A stretch of DNA of 54,162 nt, from the NCBI GenBank assembly GCA_037444075.1, contig JBBIND010000020.1, forward strand, positions 1-54,162, written 5' to 3'. Made by a program: the position numbers and the translations under genes. Shown one piece after another: positions 17,389 to 24,824 of the stretch. This DNA is from JBBIND01 sp037444075 (GTDB lineage: Bacteria > Acidobacteriota > Terriglobia > Bryobacterales > Bryobacteraceae). The notes below the pieces were generated by a model. That model did no database searches. It was not told the DNA's origin and saw only the letters and a program-made list of their open reading frames with translations. Every line of letters begins with the position of its first letter. Position 1 is the stretch's first letter.

Positions 17389-17951
17389 GACTACCACTGT
17401 TGGCAAGACGCATGGTCGCAGTTGCCGCGGCAGCGCTGTCTCTCTTCCAGAGCGGGCTCGCCTCGTCTCAAGGAAAGCCTGCCCCGGTTCCCGGCAAGCA
17501 TTATCGGATGCAATGGGATGATCTGGGTCCTTTGATCACCGGTGCGCAAGCGGACCTCAAGTTGCCGAACGGCGCACGGCTGCGAGGAAAAGTCCAGACA
17601 GTGACACCCGGCGCCCTTGTGCTTCAGGTCACCAAGACGTCAGACAGGCGGGCCTACCCGAAGGGCGTCACTCCGATACCCAGAGAGGAGGTCAGCCAGA
17701 TACGCATCACAAAGCAGCGCGGCCACGGCTGGCTGGTTGTCGGCACTGCCATTGGAGCGGCCATCGGGTTGGTAGTCGGCGTGCCGTTAGCGGTTTACGC
17801 CGCCAATGAGGGAGCGAAGTGGGCAGGGCTGGTCGCCGGTGTGATTGCGGTCCCGACGGCTGTGGGTTTGCTGGCAGGGCGCAGCGTGGACAAAGACCGC
17901 ATGGTGATTACGGTGGAACCTCCGGCGCCGATGCCGGCCAAGGCGCCTTAA
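17385..17951 (+). CDS. Unknown membrane protein, second of a tandem paralogous pair
   Basis: A 188-residue protein, paralogous to its upstream neighbour and translationally coupled to it by a 4-base overlap. It has a signal-like N-terminus (residues 1-28), then MQWDDLGPLITGAQADLKLPNG, LRGKVQTVTPGALVLQVTKTS and the shared motif RRAYPKGVTPIPREEVSQIRI. Two Gly/Ala/Val-rich transmembrane helices follow, then a Pro-rich tail. The shared core W..L..L..G....LP.G..L.GkV and KTS..R.YPKG..pIPR..V suggests one conserved soluble domain tethered to the membrane. The function is unknown. Confidence 0.75.
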   Translation: MRLPLLARRMVAVAAAALSLFQSGLASSQGKPAPVPGKHYRMQWDDLGPLITGAQADLKLPNGARLRGKVQTVTPGALVLQVTKTSDRRAYPKGVTPIPREEVSQIRITKQRGHGWLVVGTAIGAAIGLVVGVPLAVYAANEGAKWAGLVAGVIAVPTAVGLLAGRSVDKDRMVITVEPPAPMPAKAP

Positions 17952-17962
17952 AGCTTGTGCGT

Positions 17963-18066
17963 ATGCTATGCTGATTGAGCCCCGATGAGAAGGGGACCAT
18001 AGCATCACAAATCCAGGGTCAAACCTGAACGACGCGGCAAGGGGCGTTCTCGAGGGAACGCCCCTT
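17963..18066 (+). ncRNA. Candidate structured RNA ending in a terminator
   Basis: Three stem-loops lie in the 215-base gap before the PpiD gene. An 8-bp outer stem ATGCTATG/CATAGCAT (17963-17970 with 17998-18005) encloses GCCCC/GGGG with a GATGAGAA-type loop. A small CAGG/CCTG hairpin (18014-18027) follows, then an 11-bp hairpin terminator (18039-18066). It could be a small RNA or the structured 3' end of the upstream pair's mRNA. I recognise no riboswitch consensus. No separate promoter is evident. Confidence 0.35.
18039..18066 (+). terminator. Probable intrinsic terminator hairpin
   Basis: AAGGGGCGTTC (18039-18049) and GAACGCCCCTT (18056-18066) form a perfect 11-bp stem with a 6-base loop, followed by CTGCTTGT. 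It would end the tandem-paralogue operon or the candidate RNA. Confidence 0.65.
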
Positions 18067-18122
18067 CTGCTTGTCCGGGGCTTCTTCAAACGCGCGCCCG
18101 AAGCAACGGGAAACCGATCCGG

Positions 18123-18128
18123 TATACT
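18123..18128 (+). promoter_or_regulatory. Candidate -10 box for the PpiD-like gene
   Basis: TATACT at 18123-18128 lies 38 bases before the ATG at 18167 and downstream of the terminator hairpin. No strong -35 is visible. Confidence 0.4.
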
Positions 18129-18166
18129 TAAGATTCAGTAGTCTGTCCAGGTAGGAGACGCATTCC

Positions 18167-20095
18167 ATGTTTGATCTGTTCCGCAGCCGCGCCAAGGCTG
18201 TGCGCTATTTGCTCGGCGCCGTGCTGCTGATGGTGGCCGCATCGCTGGTCATCACGCTGATTCCGGGTTACGGTACCTGGGCTACGGGCGATGATTTCAT
18301 CGTCGCGGAGATCGGCGGCGAGGCGCTGACAACCCGAGACGTACAGCTGGCGATCCAAGCGCACCTGCGCAGCAAGTCCATTACCCAGGAGATGGTGGAG
18401 CACTTCCTTCCCGAGGTGGTCAACCAGCTGGTCACGGAGCGCGCACTCGCCTACCAGGCCGAGCGTATGGGCTTCCGCGTCACCGGCGCGGACTTGGCCC
18501 GCTACATCCACCTGATGCTGCCGCACCTGTTCCAAGGCGGAGAGTTCGCTGGCAAAGAAGCCTATGCCATGGCTCTTTCGCAGATCAACACCACCATTCC
18601 CGAGTTTGAGAACAACGTCCGCCGGCAACTGCTGCTGGAATCCCTGCAGCACATCGCCGTAAGCGGCGTGGTGGTGACGGCGAAAGAAGTTGAACAGGAG
18701 TTCCGCAGACAGAATGAAAGGATCCGTCTGGATTACGTCGCTTTCGATCTGGGCACCTACCGTCCGCAAGTAACTGTCACGCAGGCGGACTTGCAGGACT
18801 ACTACGAAAAGAACAAGGCCAGCTATCAAATTGGGGAACGGCGCAGCTTCAACCTGCTGATTGTGGACTTGGACCGCATGATGACCACGGCGATGCTCTC
18901 CGACGCGGAGCTGAAGCAGATGTACAATGCCTCGATCGACCGGTACCGGACACCGGACCGGGTCAGGGTGCGTCACATCCTGCTGAAGACAGCCGACCGC
19001 CCGCAGGACGACATCCCCAGGATCCGCGCTCAGGCCGAGGACCTGCTGAAGAAGCTGCGCGCCGGCGCGGACTTCGCTGACCTGGCGCGCAAACATTCCG
19101 AAGACCCGGGCTCAGCCTCCAAGGGCGGCGAACTCGACTGGGTGGTGCGTGGGCAGACCGTGAAGAACTTCGAAGAGTCCGCCTTCTCGCTGGCGCCGAA
19201 ACAGATCAGCGACATCGTCTCCACCGAGTACGGATTTCATATCCTCCAGGTGCACGAAAAGCAGGGAGCCCGATTGCGCCCATTTGAGGAAGTGAAGGGT
19301 GAGTTGTACGCCGAGAAAAGCAAGCAACTCCTCTACGATCACGTGCAGCGGCAGGCTGATACGGCCAGGCAGGAACTGGTGCGCACTCCGCAACAGGCGG
19401 AGGAGATCGCCCGCCGCCTCGGCCTGCCCTATTTCCGGGTGAGCGAGGCGGCCTTCACGGATGAGGTGCCGGAGATAGGCTTCAATGAGAACGTGGCGCG
19501 GGCCGTCGAGGCACTGGGCCCGGGCGGGGTCACCCCCGTCGTGCAGGTTTCCGACAAGAAGCTGGCGGTGGCTTCGTTGATCGAAGTTCATCCGCCGCGC
19601 GCGGCCCGGCTGGAAGAAGTTGCGGACCGGATCCGCGAACTTGTGCTCACGGAAAAGGCCCGCCGCTTGACCGAGGAGCGAGCCAGGGACTTCGAAGAGA
19701 AGTACAAGGCTGCGGGCGGAGACCTTCGCAAAGCCGCCGCTGCCGCCAAGGTTGAAGTGAAAGACACCTTGGAGATGGACCGCCAAGGGTACATCCCGGG
19801 CGTCGGACCGGTAGGAGGCCTGATAGGCATCTTTGCCCAACCCAAGGACGCTACCGGCGGGCCGCTCCAGGTAGCTGGCCGCACGGTCTACTACCGGATT
19901 ACGGACAAGATCGACGCTGACATGAGCCTGCTACCGGAGCAGCGGGAGGAATTGCTCGAGCGGCTGAGGTCCCAAAAGACCCGCGAACGGCGCGAACTGC
20001 TGGAAGATGCCGTCCTGACCAGGCTGATCAAAGAAGGCAAGGTGAAGATCCACGAGAACGTAGTGAAGCGCCTCGCCTCCAATTACCGCGGCTGA
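18167..20095 (+). CDS. PpiD/SurA-type peptidyl-prolyl cis-trans isomerase chaperone
   Basis: A 642-residue membrane-anchored folding factor. One transmembrane helix (about residues 12-34) follows a short cytoplasmic MFDLFRSR start, the layout of PpiD. A SurA-N-like chaperone region covers about 45-200 (IGGEALTTRDVQLAI). A parvulin rotamase domain covers about 265-365 (VRVRHILLK, HSEDPGSASKGGELDW, YGFHILQV), and a second PpiC-like region follows. The parvulin domain keeps its family core. It would act in the periplasm on newly exported proteins, which suits a genome with many large outer-membrane receptors. A GGAG site precedes the start, and it appears monocistronic. Confidence 0.92.
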   Translation: MFDLFRSRAKAVRYLLGAVLLMVAASLVITLIPGYGTWATGDDFIVAEIGGEALTTRDVQLAIQAHLRSKSITQEMVEHFLPEVVNQLVTERALAYQAERMGFRVTGADLARYIHLMLPHLFQGGEFAGKEAYAMALSQINTTIPEFENNVRRQLLLESLQHIAVSGVVVTAKEVEQEFRRQNERIRLDYVAFDLGTYRPQVTVTQADLQDYYEKNKASYQIGERRSFNLLIVDLDRMMTTAMLSDAELKQMYNASIDRYRTPDRVRVRHILLKTADRPQDDIPRIRAQAEDLLKKLRAGADFADLARKHSEDPGSASKGGELDWVVRGQTVKNFEESAFSLAPKQISDIVSTEYGFHILQVHEKQGARLRPFEEVKGELYAEKSKQLLYDHVQRQADTARQELVRTPQQAEEIARRLGLPYFRVSEAAFTDEVPEIGFNENVARAVEALGPGGVTPVVQVSDKKLAVASLIEVHPPRAARLEEVADRIRELVLTEKARRLTEERARDFEEKYKAAGGDLRKAAAAAKVEVKDTLEMDRQGYIPGVGPVGGLIGIFAQPKDATGGPLQVAGRTVYYRITDKIDADMSLLPEQREELLERLRSQKTRERRELLEDAVLTRLIKEGKVKIHENVVKRLASNYRG

Positions 20096-20130
20096 CAGGC
20101 TGCTGGCAATGCCTTCCGGTGGGTCCGGGG

Positions 20131-20220
20131 CGCACCAGGCTGAAGCTTATGCCACACGGCGAACCAAAAACTTGCGTGCCTGCGTGGGGCGAGTTTCAAA
20201 TTGCCCAACGGCCTCTACAG
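20131..20220 (+). repeat. 90-bp dispersed repeat, single copy
   Basis: This 90-base stretch between the PpiD and isomerase genes matches, with scattered mismatches, the two tandem copies at 52933-53112 on the other strand. The shared blocks include GCTGAAGCTTATG, CTTGCGTGCC and TTGCCCAACGGC. All copies are free of stops in one frame, reading ...LMPHGxPxTCVP..GE...AQR. That may be chance, because no protein function is evident. Confidence 0.8.
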
Positions 20221-20309
20221 CAGCCTCCCAGGCACACGCGGCGCGTATCTCAGCGCCGGCGCTTGGTTGCTGACCATGCGCCGGACCCAGGGAAGGGAAG
20301 GGAGACAAG

Positions 20310-21191
20310 ATGAACAGGAGAGCTTTCTTAGCGGGTGGCGCAGCCACGCTGACAGCCGGGGCGGCAGTACAGTCCCAGGAGCCGAAACAAGCCCGGATCA
20401 CATCGTCGGTCATGCTGTGGACGATTCAGGGCACCCTGGCGCAGAAGCTGGAGGTGGCGGCGCGCGCCGGCCTTCAATCCGTGGAGCTGGTGGGCGAGCA
20501 CGTCAAGTGGTCTGACGCTGAAATCGCCGACGTCAAGAAGCTGGTGCGGTCCTTCCGGCTGGGCATCGACACGCTCAGTTCCGTTCCCAACTGGAGGAAC
20601 ATGCCGGTCTCCATGGTGGACCCGGCGCAAAGGGAGAACCTGCTGAAGGAAGTGGCGCGCAACATCGTTTTCGCGCAGAAACTGGAGATTCCCTACCTGC
20701 TGCTCATGAGCGGCGATGAAATCCCGGGCAAAACTTACCAGGAGCAGTTCGCCAGCCTCCTGGAGGGGTGCAAACGTTGCGGGGACCTGGCCGCCAAAGC
20801 CGGCCTCACTCTCATCGTCGAACCGCTCAACCGGAAAGTGAACCACAAGGGGTATTTCCTGGGCACTTGCGTGGAAGGCTTGCGGCTCGTCAAGGAAGCG
20901 GACCACCCGCACGTGCGGCTGTTGTTCGACATCTACCACGAGCAGGTGGAGACCGGAAACGTGATCCGGACCCTCACCGAAGCCGCTCCCTACACGCGCG
21001 TCTTCCACGTAGCGGACAACCCTGGCCGCAATGACCCCGGCACGGGGGAAATCAACTACGCCAACGTCTACAAGGCTATTCAGAAGACCGGCTATGAAGG
21101 CTACATCACCATGGAATATGTCCCGCTCGGTGATGCCGCGGCCAGCCTGACCAAGGCGGTCAACGAAATGCGCGCGGGATTGGCTGCCTGA
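20310..21191 (+). CDS. Exported hydroxypyruvate isomerase-like TIM-barrel protein
   Basis: A 293-residue protein of the xylose-isomerase-like TIM-barrel superfamily, most like hydroxypyruvate isomerase (Hyi) and related sugar epimerases. A Tat signal is clear (MNRRAFLAGGAATLTAGAA). Metal-site residues are expected in LIVEPLNRK (Glu), LLFDIYHEQ (Asp and His), VFHVADNPGRNDPGTGEINY and the terminal YITMEY (Glu). The DNPGR...GTGEINY block is the Hyi signature. It is exported, unlike typical cytoplasmic Hyi, so the true substrate is uncertain. It stands alone, 214 bases after the PpiD gene. Confidence 0.86.
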   Translation: MNRRAFLAGGAATLTAGAAVQSQEPKQARITSSVMLWTIQGTLAQKLEVAARAGLQSVELVGEHVKWSDAEIADVKKLVRSFRLGIDTLSSVPNWRNMPVSMVDPAQRENLLKEVARNIVFAQKLEIPYLLLMSGDEIPGKTYQEQFASLLEGCKRCGDLAAKAGLTLIVEPLNRKVNHKGYFLGTCVEGLRLVKEADHPHVRLLFDIYHEQVETGNVIRTLTEAAPYTRVFHVADNPGRNDPGTGEINYANVYKAIQKTGYEGYITMEYVPLGDAAASLTKAVNEMRAGLAA

Positions 21192-21214
21192 AGGCTGCCG
21201 GTGTGCCCCTTACC

Positions 21215-21862
21215 TTAGTGCACGTTGACGCCCACGACAATCAGTGAAACGCCCGTTTCGCCCGCTTTGGCGCTCAGCACCCAATCATGCTCGCCGAGTA
21301 GGGCCAGACCAGGCTGAAAGTCCGCCGGAACCCACATGCTCAAGCCTCCCGGATGGGGCGTGCCGGTGGCTTTGCGGCTCATGTTCATGAGCTCCTCGTA
21401 ATCCGGCATGGCCGCAGGGTCTTTGTCGGCGGCAAGCGGCGACAGCATCAGGAAGTCGCGCCCCGGCTCCACGCCCAAATGCGCCCCGTCCAAGGGCAAC
21501 AGGCTGAAGCGAAGAGTGTAGACGCCCGGCTTGATGGCGATGCCGCGACGTTCCTTCCCCTCGGCGGGAAACCGGATCACGCCGATATAGGCGCCGTGGG
21601 GTACGGTGGTCCAACTCACGCTCAGTTCCTTGGAAGCCGGCTTGGAAGGGACCTTGGTGACGAACCAGACCTCGCAAACCGTCTTCTTATCGCTGGCGAG
21701 GACCCGATGCCCCTGCGGTTGCAGCGCCGCTGCAAATGCCGGGGGCAGTTCAGAGGGTGGAGCGCCGGCCGGTTCCAGTTGGTACGACGCCGGAAGAGCG
21801 GGCTGGACCCACAGGGTCATCAGGGCCGCTGGCAAAAACAAGACACTCTTCATGTAGTCCAT
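21215..21862 (-). CDS. Secreted protein of unknown function
   Basis: A 215-residue protein with an N-terminal signal peptide (about residues 4-25, ending ALPA). The body looks beta-rich: SWTTVPHGAYIGVIRFPA, RGIAIKPGVYTLRFSLLPLDG and a C-terminal hydrophobic strand SLIVVGVNVH. I do not recognise a named domain. The phrase GVYTLRF resembles DUF2911-type secreted proteins, but the match is weak. The start may be 21862 or the ATG at 21853, which would make a cleaner signal peptide. It converges with the isomerase gene, 23 bases away. Confidence 0.65.
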   Translation of the reverse strand: MDYMKSVLFLPAALMTLWVQPALPASYQLEPAGAPPSELPPAFAAALQPQGHRVLASDKKTVCEVWFVTKVPSKPASKELSVSWTTVPHGAYIGVIRFPAEGKERRGIAIKPGVYTLRFSLLPLDGAHLGVEPGRDFLMLSPLAADKDPAAMPDYEELMNMSRKATGTPHPGGLSMWVPADFQPGLALLGEHDWVLSAKAGETGVSLIVVGVNVH

Positions 21863-21942
21863 GATATCTCGATGTTTCTTGGATGCGGCGCAACCGCGCT
21901 CCGTTGCAGGAACAGCACGCTTCAGCAGATACCCGGCGACGT

Positions 21943-21972
21943 TTGACAGGCTTTTAAAACCCCTGCTAGATT
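21943..21972 (+). promoter_or_regulatory. Candidate sigma-70 promoter of the glycine-cleavage operon
   Basis: TTGACA (21943-21948), an 18-base spacer and TAGATT (21967-21972), with TG one base upstream of the -10. The box ends 9 bases before the gcvT ATG, so the transcript would be nearly leaderless, yet a GAGG site sits at 21973-21976. That conflict lowers confidence. No glycine-riboswitch sequence is evident upstream. Confidence 0.4.
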
Positions 21973-21981
21973 GAGGTTTCC

Positions 21982-23085
21982 ATGACCCTTACCGGGGCCC
22001 CGAAAAAAACCTCCTTGCACGCCAACCACCTGCGGCTAGGAGCCAGGATGGTGGACTTCGGCGGATGGGAAATGCCCGTATTCTACAGCGGGATCATCGA
22101 GGAACACCTCGCCGTCCGCCGTGCCGCCGGTCTATTCGATGTCAGCCACATGGGGGAAATCGAAATCCGCGGGCCGGAGGCATTCCAACTCACCGACCAC
22201 GTCACCTCGAACGCCGTTTCCCGCTTGTCCCTGGGCCAAGCCCAGTATTCGGCGTTGCTTTATCCGCACGGCGGCTTCGTGGACGACATCCTGGTCCACA
22301 AGGTAGCCGAGGACCATTACTTCCTCTGCGTCAACGCCGCGAATCAGGAGAAGGACTTCGAGCATATCCGGCAGGCGAACCGCTGGCAGGCGGAAGTGGA
22401 ATTTGCAGGACCGCGCTATGCCCAACTCGCCGTGCAGGGGCCGCTCGCGCTAGCCACGTTGCAGCCGCTGACCCCTCTCGAGCTTTCGGAGATCCGCTAC
22501 TACCATTTCCTGGACGGAGATGTGGATGGCGTGCAGGCTCGCGTGGCGCGCACGGGCTACACCGGCGAAGACGGTTTCGAGGTGTACCTGCCCGCCGCCG
22601 AAGCGCCCGCACTGTGGGACAAGTTGCTGGAAGCCGGATCCTCCCATGGCATCCGTCCGTGCGGTTTGGGAGCGCGCAACACGCTGCGCCTGGAAGCCGC
22701 GATGGCGCTGTACGGCCACGAGATTGATGCTTCCATTACGCCCCTGGAAGCGGGCTTGGGCTGGATCGCCAAGCTGGACAAGGGCGACTTTATAGGGCGC
22801 GAAGCGCTGCTGCGCCAGAAGGAACGCGGGGTGACCCGCAAGCTGACCGGCATCCAGATGCGCGGGCGGGAAATCGCCCGCGACGGCTACGAGGTGTATT
22901 TGGACGGACAGGCGGCAGGTTGGGTCACGAGCGGGGGACCCGCGCCGGCTCTGAATAAGAACATTGGTCTTTGCTATCTGCCGGCAGAAAAGGCAGAACC
23001 CGGAACCGCAGTTGAGGTCATGATCAGAGGCCGGCTGGCTGAGGCGCAGACCGTGCCGATACCTTTTTACAAGCGAGCAAAGTGA
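21982..23085 (+). CDS. gcvT: Glycine cleavage system T protein (aminomethyltransferase)
   Basis: A 367-residue GcvT, the usual length. It transfers the methylene group from the aminomethyl-lipoyl H protein to tetrahydrofolate and releases ammonia. Family landmarks include MVDFGGWEMPVFYSG near the N-terminus, LFDVSHMGEI, VGARNTLRLEAAM-like motif (here GLGARNTLRLEAAMALYGHE), LGWIAKLDKGDFIGREAL, and a C-terminal barrel with VTSGGPAPALNKNIGLCY. It is the first gene of gcvT-gcvH-gcvPA-gcvPB, all on the plus strand with very short spacing. It is cytoplasmic. Confidence 0.96.
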   Translation: MTLTGAPKKTSLHANHLRLGARMVDFGGWEMPVFYSGIIEEHLAVRRAAGLFDVSHMGEIEIRGPEAFQLTDHVTSNAVSRLSLGQAQYSALLYPHGGFVDDILVHKVAEDHYFLCVNAANQEKDFEHIRQANRWQAEVEFAGPRYAQLAVQGPLALATLQPLTPLELSEIRYYHFLDGDVDGVQARVARTGYTGEDGFEVYLPAAEAPALWDKLLEAGSSHGIRPCGLGARNTLRLEAAMALYGHEIDASITPLEAGLGWIAKLDKGDFIGREALLRQKERGVTRKLTGIQMRGREIARDGYEVYLDGQAAGWVTSGGPAPALNKNIGLCYLPAEKAEPGTAVEVMIRGRLAEAQTVPIPFYKRAK

Positions 23086-23087
23086 AC

Positions 23088-23480
23088 ATGTACCCGGAGA
23101 CATACAGATATACCAAGGAACACGAGTGGATCCTGGTGGAAGGCGACGCCGCCACCGTGGGACTCACTTTTTACGCCCAGAAAGAAATGGGAGACATCGT
23201 GTACGTGGATTTGCCGAAACCGGGAGACCCGGTGGCTCAGGCAAAGGCGATGGGCTCGGTGGAGTCCGTGAAGGCGGTGGTGGACATTTATGCTCCGGCA
23301 TCCGGAGAAGTAACCGCCGTCAACGAAGACCTCTCCTCCACGCCGGAAAAGCTGAACGAAGACCCGCACGGCGAGGCATGGCTGGTAAAGATCCGGCTGG
23401 CCGACCCCAAGGAAGTGGAAGGGCTGATGACCTCTGCCGAGTATCAGCAATACCTGGAGAAGCCGGAGCCGGAAGCTTGA
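23088..23480 (+). CDS. gcvH: Glycine cleavage system H protein
   Basis: A 130-residue lipoyl carrier protein that shuttles the aminomethyl group between the P, T and L proteins. The lipoylated lysine is K62 in GSVESVKAV, the family's lipoyl motif. YTKEHEWI is near the N-terminus and GLMTSAEYQQYL at the C-terminus, as expected. A GTG at 23082 would overlap the gcvT stop. I chose the ATG at 23088 because MYPE...YTKEHEW matches normal GcvH starts. It lies within 3 bases of gcvT and ends 24 bases before gcvPA. Confidence 0.95.
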   Translation: MYPETYRYTKEHEWILVEGDAATVGLTFYAQKEMGDIVYVDLPKPGDPVAQAKAMGSVESVKAVVDIYAPASGEVTAVNEDLSSTPEKLNEDPHGEAWLVKIRLADPKEVEGLMTSAEYQQYLEKPEPEA

Positions 23481-23504
23481 TCTACTCCCCGGCGGAGGAT
23501 GAGT

Positions 23505-24824
23505 TTGAGATACCTGCCAAAATCTGAACTTGAACGCGGGGAGATGCTGACGGCTTGCGGCATGCATTCCGCGGAGGAGCTTTACCAGCACTTGCCGCCG
23601 GAGGTCCTGCTCGACCGGCCCCTCAATCTGAAGCCGGGCAAGTCTGAGTACGAAGTCCTCGAATACTTCCAGCGGCGCGGGGAGGAGATGGCTAAAGGAT
23701 TGCCCTCCTTCCTGGGCGCCGGCGCTTACTACCACTACCGCCCGGTCATGGTGGATACCGTGGTTTCGCGCGGGGAGTTCCTCACCGCCTACACGCCCTA
23801 TCAGGCGGAAATCAGCCAGGGCGTGTTGACGACCATCTTCGAATTCCAGACCATGATATGCCAGTTGACGGGCATGGACGCGGCCAACGCCTCCATGTAT
23901 GACGGCTCCACTTCCGTGCCCGAGGCAGCCATGATGGCGTTGCGTCTCACCGGGCGCCGGCGCGTGCTGGTAGCGCGGACGGTGCATCCGGAGTACCGCG
24001 AGGTCTTGCGGTCCTACGCCCATCACCAGGGCGTGGAGGTGGTGGAATTCGGCTTTGACCCGGAAACGGGTGCGGTGGACATCCAGGACGTCGAGCGGAA
24101 GATCACTCCCGAGACCGCCGCGGTGATCTACCAGTCACCAAACTTCTTCGGGGTTGTGGAGCAGGCTTCCGCTTTGGGTGAGCTAGCCCGGGAAAAGGGC
24201 GCTCTGCTCATATCAGTGTTCACCGAGGCAGTCTCGCTCGGCTTGCTCCAACCTCCCGCCGAGGCCGACATCATCGTCGGCGAGCTGCAATCTTTCGCCA
24301 TACCTCCGAGTTTCGGCGGTCCCTACGCCGGCGTGATTGCGACCCGCGAGAAGTACATACGGCAGTTGCCGGGCAGGCTGGCAGGCCAGTCGAAAGACTC
24401 GCGCGGCAACCGCGCCTTCTGCCTGACGCTTTCCACTCGCGAGCAGCACATCCGCAGGGAAAAAGCCACCTCCAACATCTGCACAAATCAGGCTCTGGTC
24501 GCCTTGATGGCCAGCGTCTTCATGGCCGTCTATGGCAGGCAGGGACTGCGTGAGTTGGCCGGGCAAAACGTCGCCAAGGCGCGCTATCTGGCCTCGCGCG
24601 TTCCGCGGAGATTCACCGGGCCATTCTTCAATGAGTTTGTGGCAGCGCCGGGCAGCCTGGCGCCGGAAGCGGTCAATGCCTCGCTGCTGGAGCGTGGCAT
24701 CGTCGGCGGACTCCCCTTGGGACGCTACTACCCGGAGCTTGACGGCTGCATGCTGCTTTGCGCCACGGAGATGAGCAGGCGGCAGGACATGGACCAGGTG
24801 GCGGAGGCATTTGCCGGACGATGA
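23505..24824 (+). CDS. gcvPA: Glycine dehydrogenase (decarboxylating) subunit 1 (P protein alpha)
   Basis: About 440 residues of the N-terminal half of the split two-subunit P protein. It pairs with GcvPB to decarboxylate glycine and load the residue onto GcvH. Landmarks are FLGAGAYYHYRPVMVD, FLTAYTPYQAEISQG, the MYDGSTS motif and FGGPYAGV. An ATG at 23499 directly abuts GGAGG at 23494-23498, leaving no spacing. A TTG at 23505 has 6 bases of spacing and gives MRYLP, the usual family beginning, so I prefer 23505. Its stop overlaps the gcvPB start by 4 bases (ATGA). Confidence 0.95.
   Translation: MRYLPKSELERGEMLTACGMHSAEELYQHLPPEVLLDRPLNLKPGKSEYEVLEYFQRRGEEMAKGLPSFLGAGAYYHYRPVMVDTVVSRGEFLTAYTPYQAEISQGVLTTIFEFQTMICQLTGMDAANASMYDGSTSVPEAAMMALRLTGRRRVLVARTVHPEYREVLRSYAHHQGVEVVEFGFDPETGAVDIQDVERKITPETAAVIYQSPNFFGVVEQASALGELAREKGALLISVFTEAVSLGLLQPPAEADIIVGELQSFAIPPSFGGPYAGVIATREKYIRQLPGRLAGQSKDSRGNRAFCLTLSTREQHIRREKATSNICTNQALVALMASVFMAVYGRQGLRELAGQNVAKARYLASRVPRRFTGPFFNEFVAAPGSLAPEAVNASLLERGIVGGLPLGRYYPELDGCMLLCATEMSRRQDMDQVAEAFAGR

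Noticed and set aside
21863..21981. Glycine riboswitch before gcvT
   Set aside because: The intergenic stretch is short and I see none of the conserved glycine-riboswitch elements.
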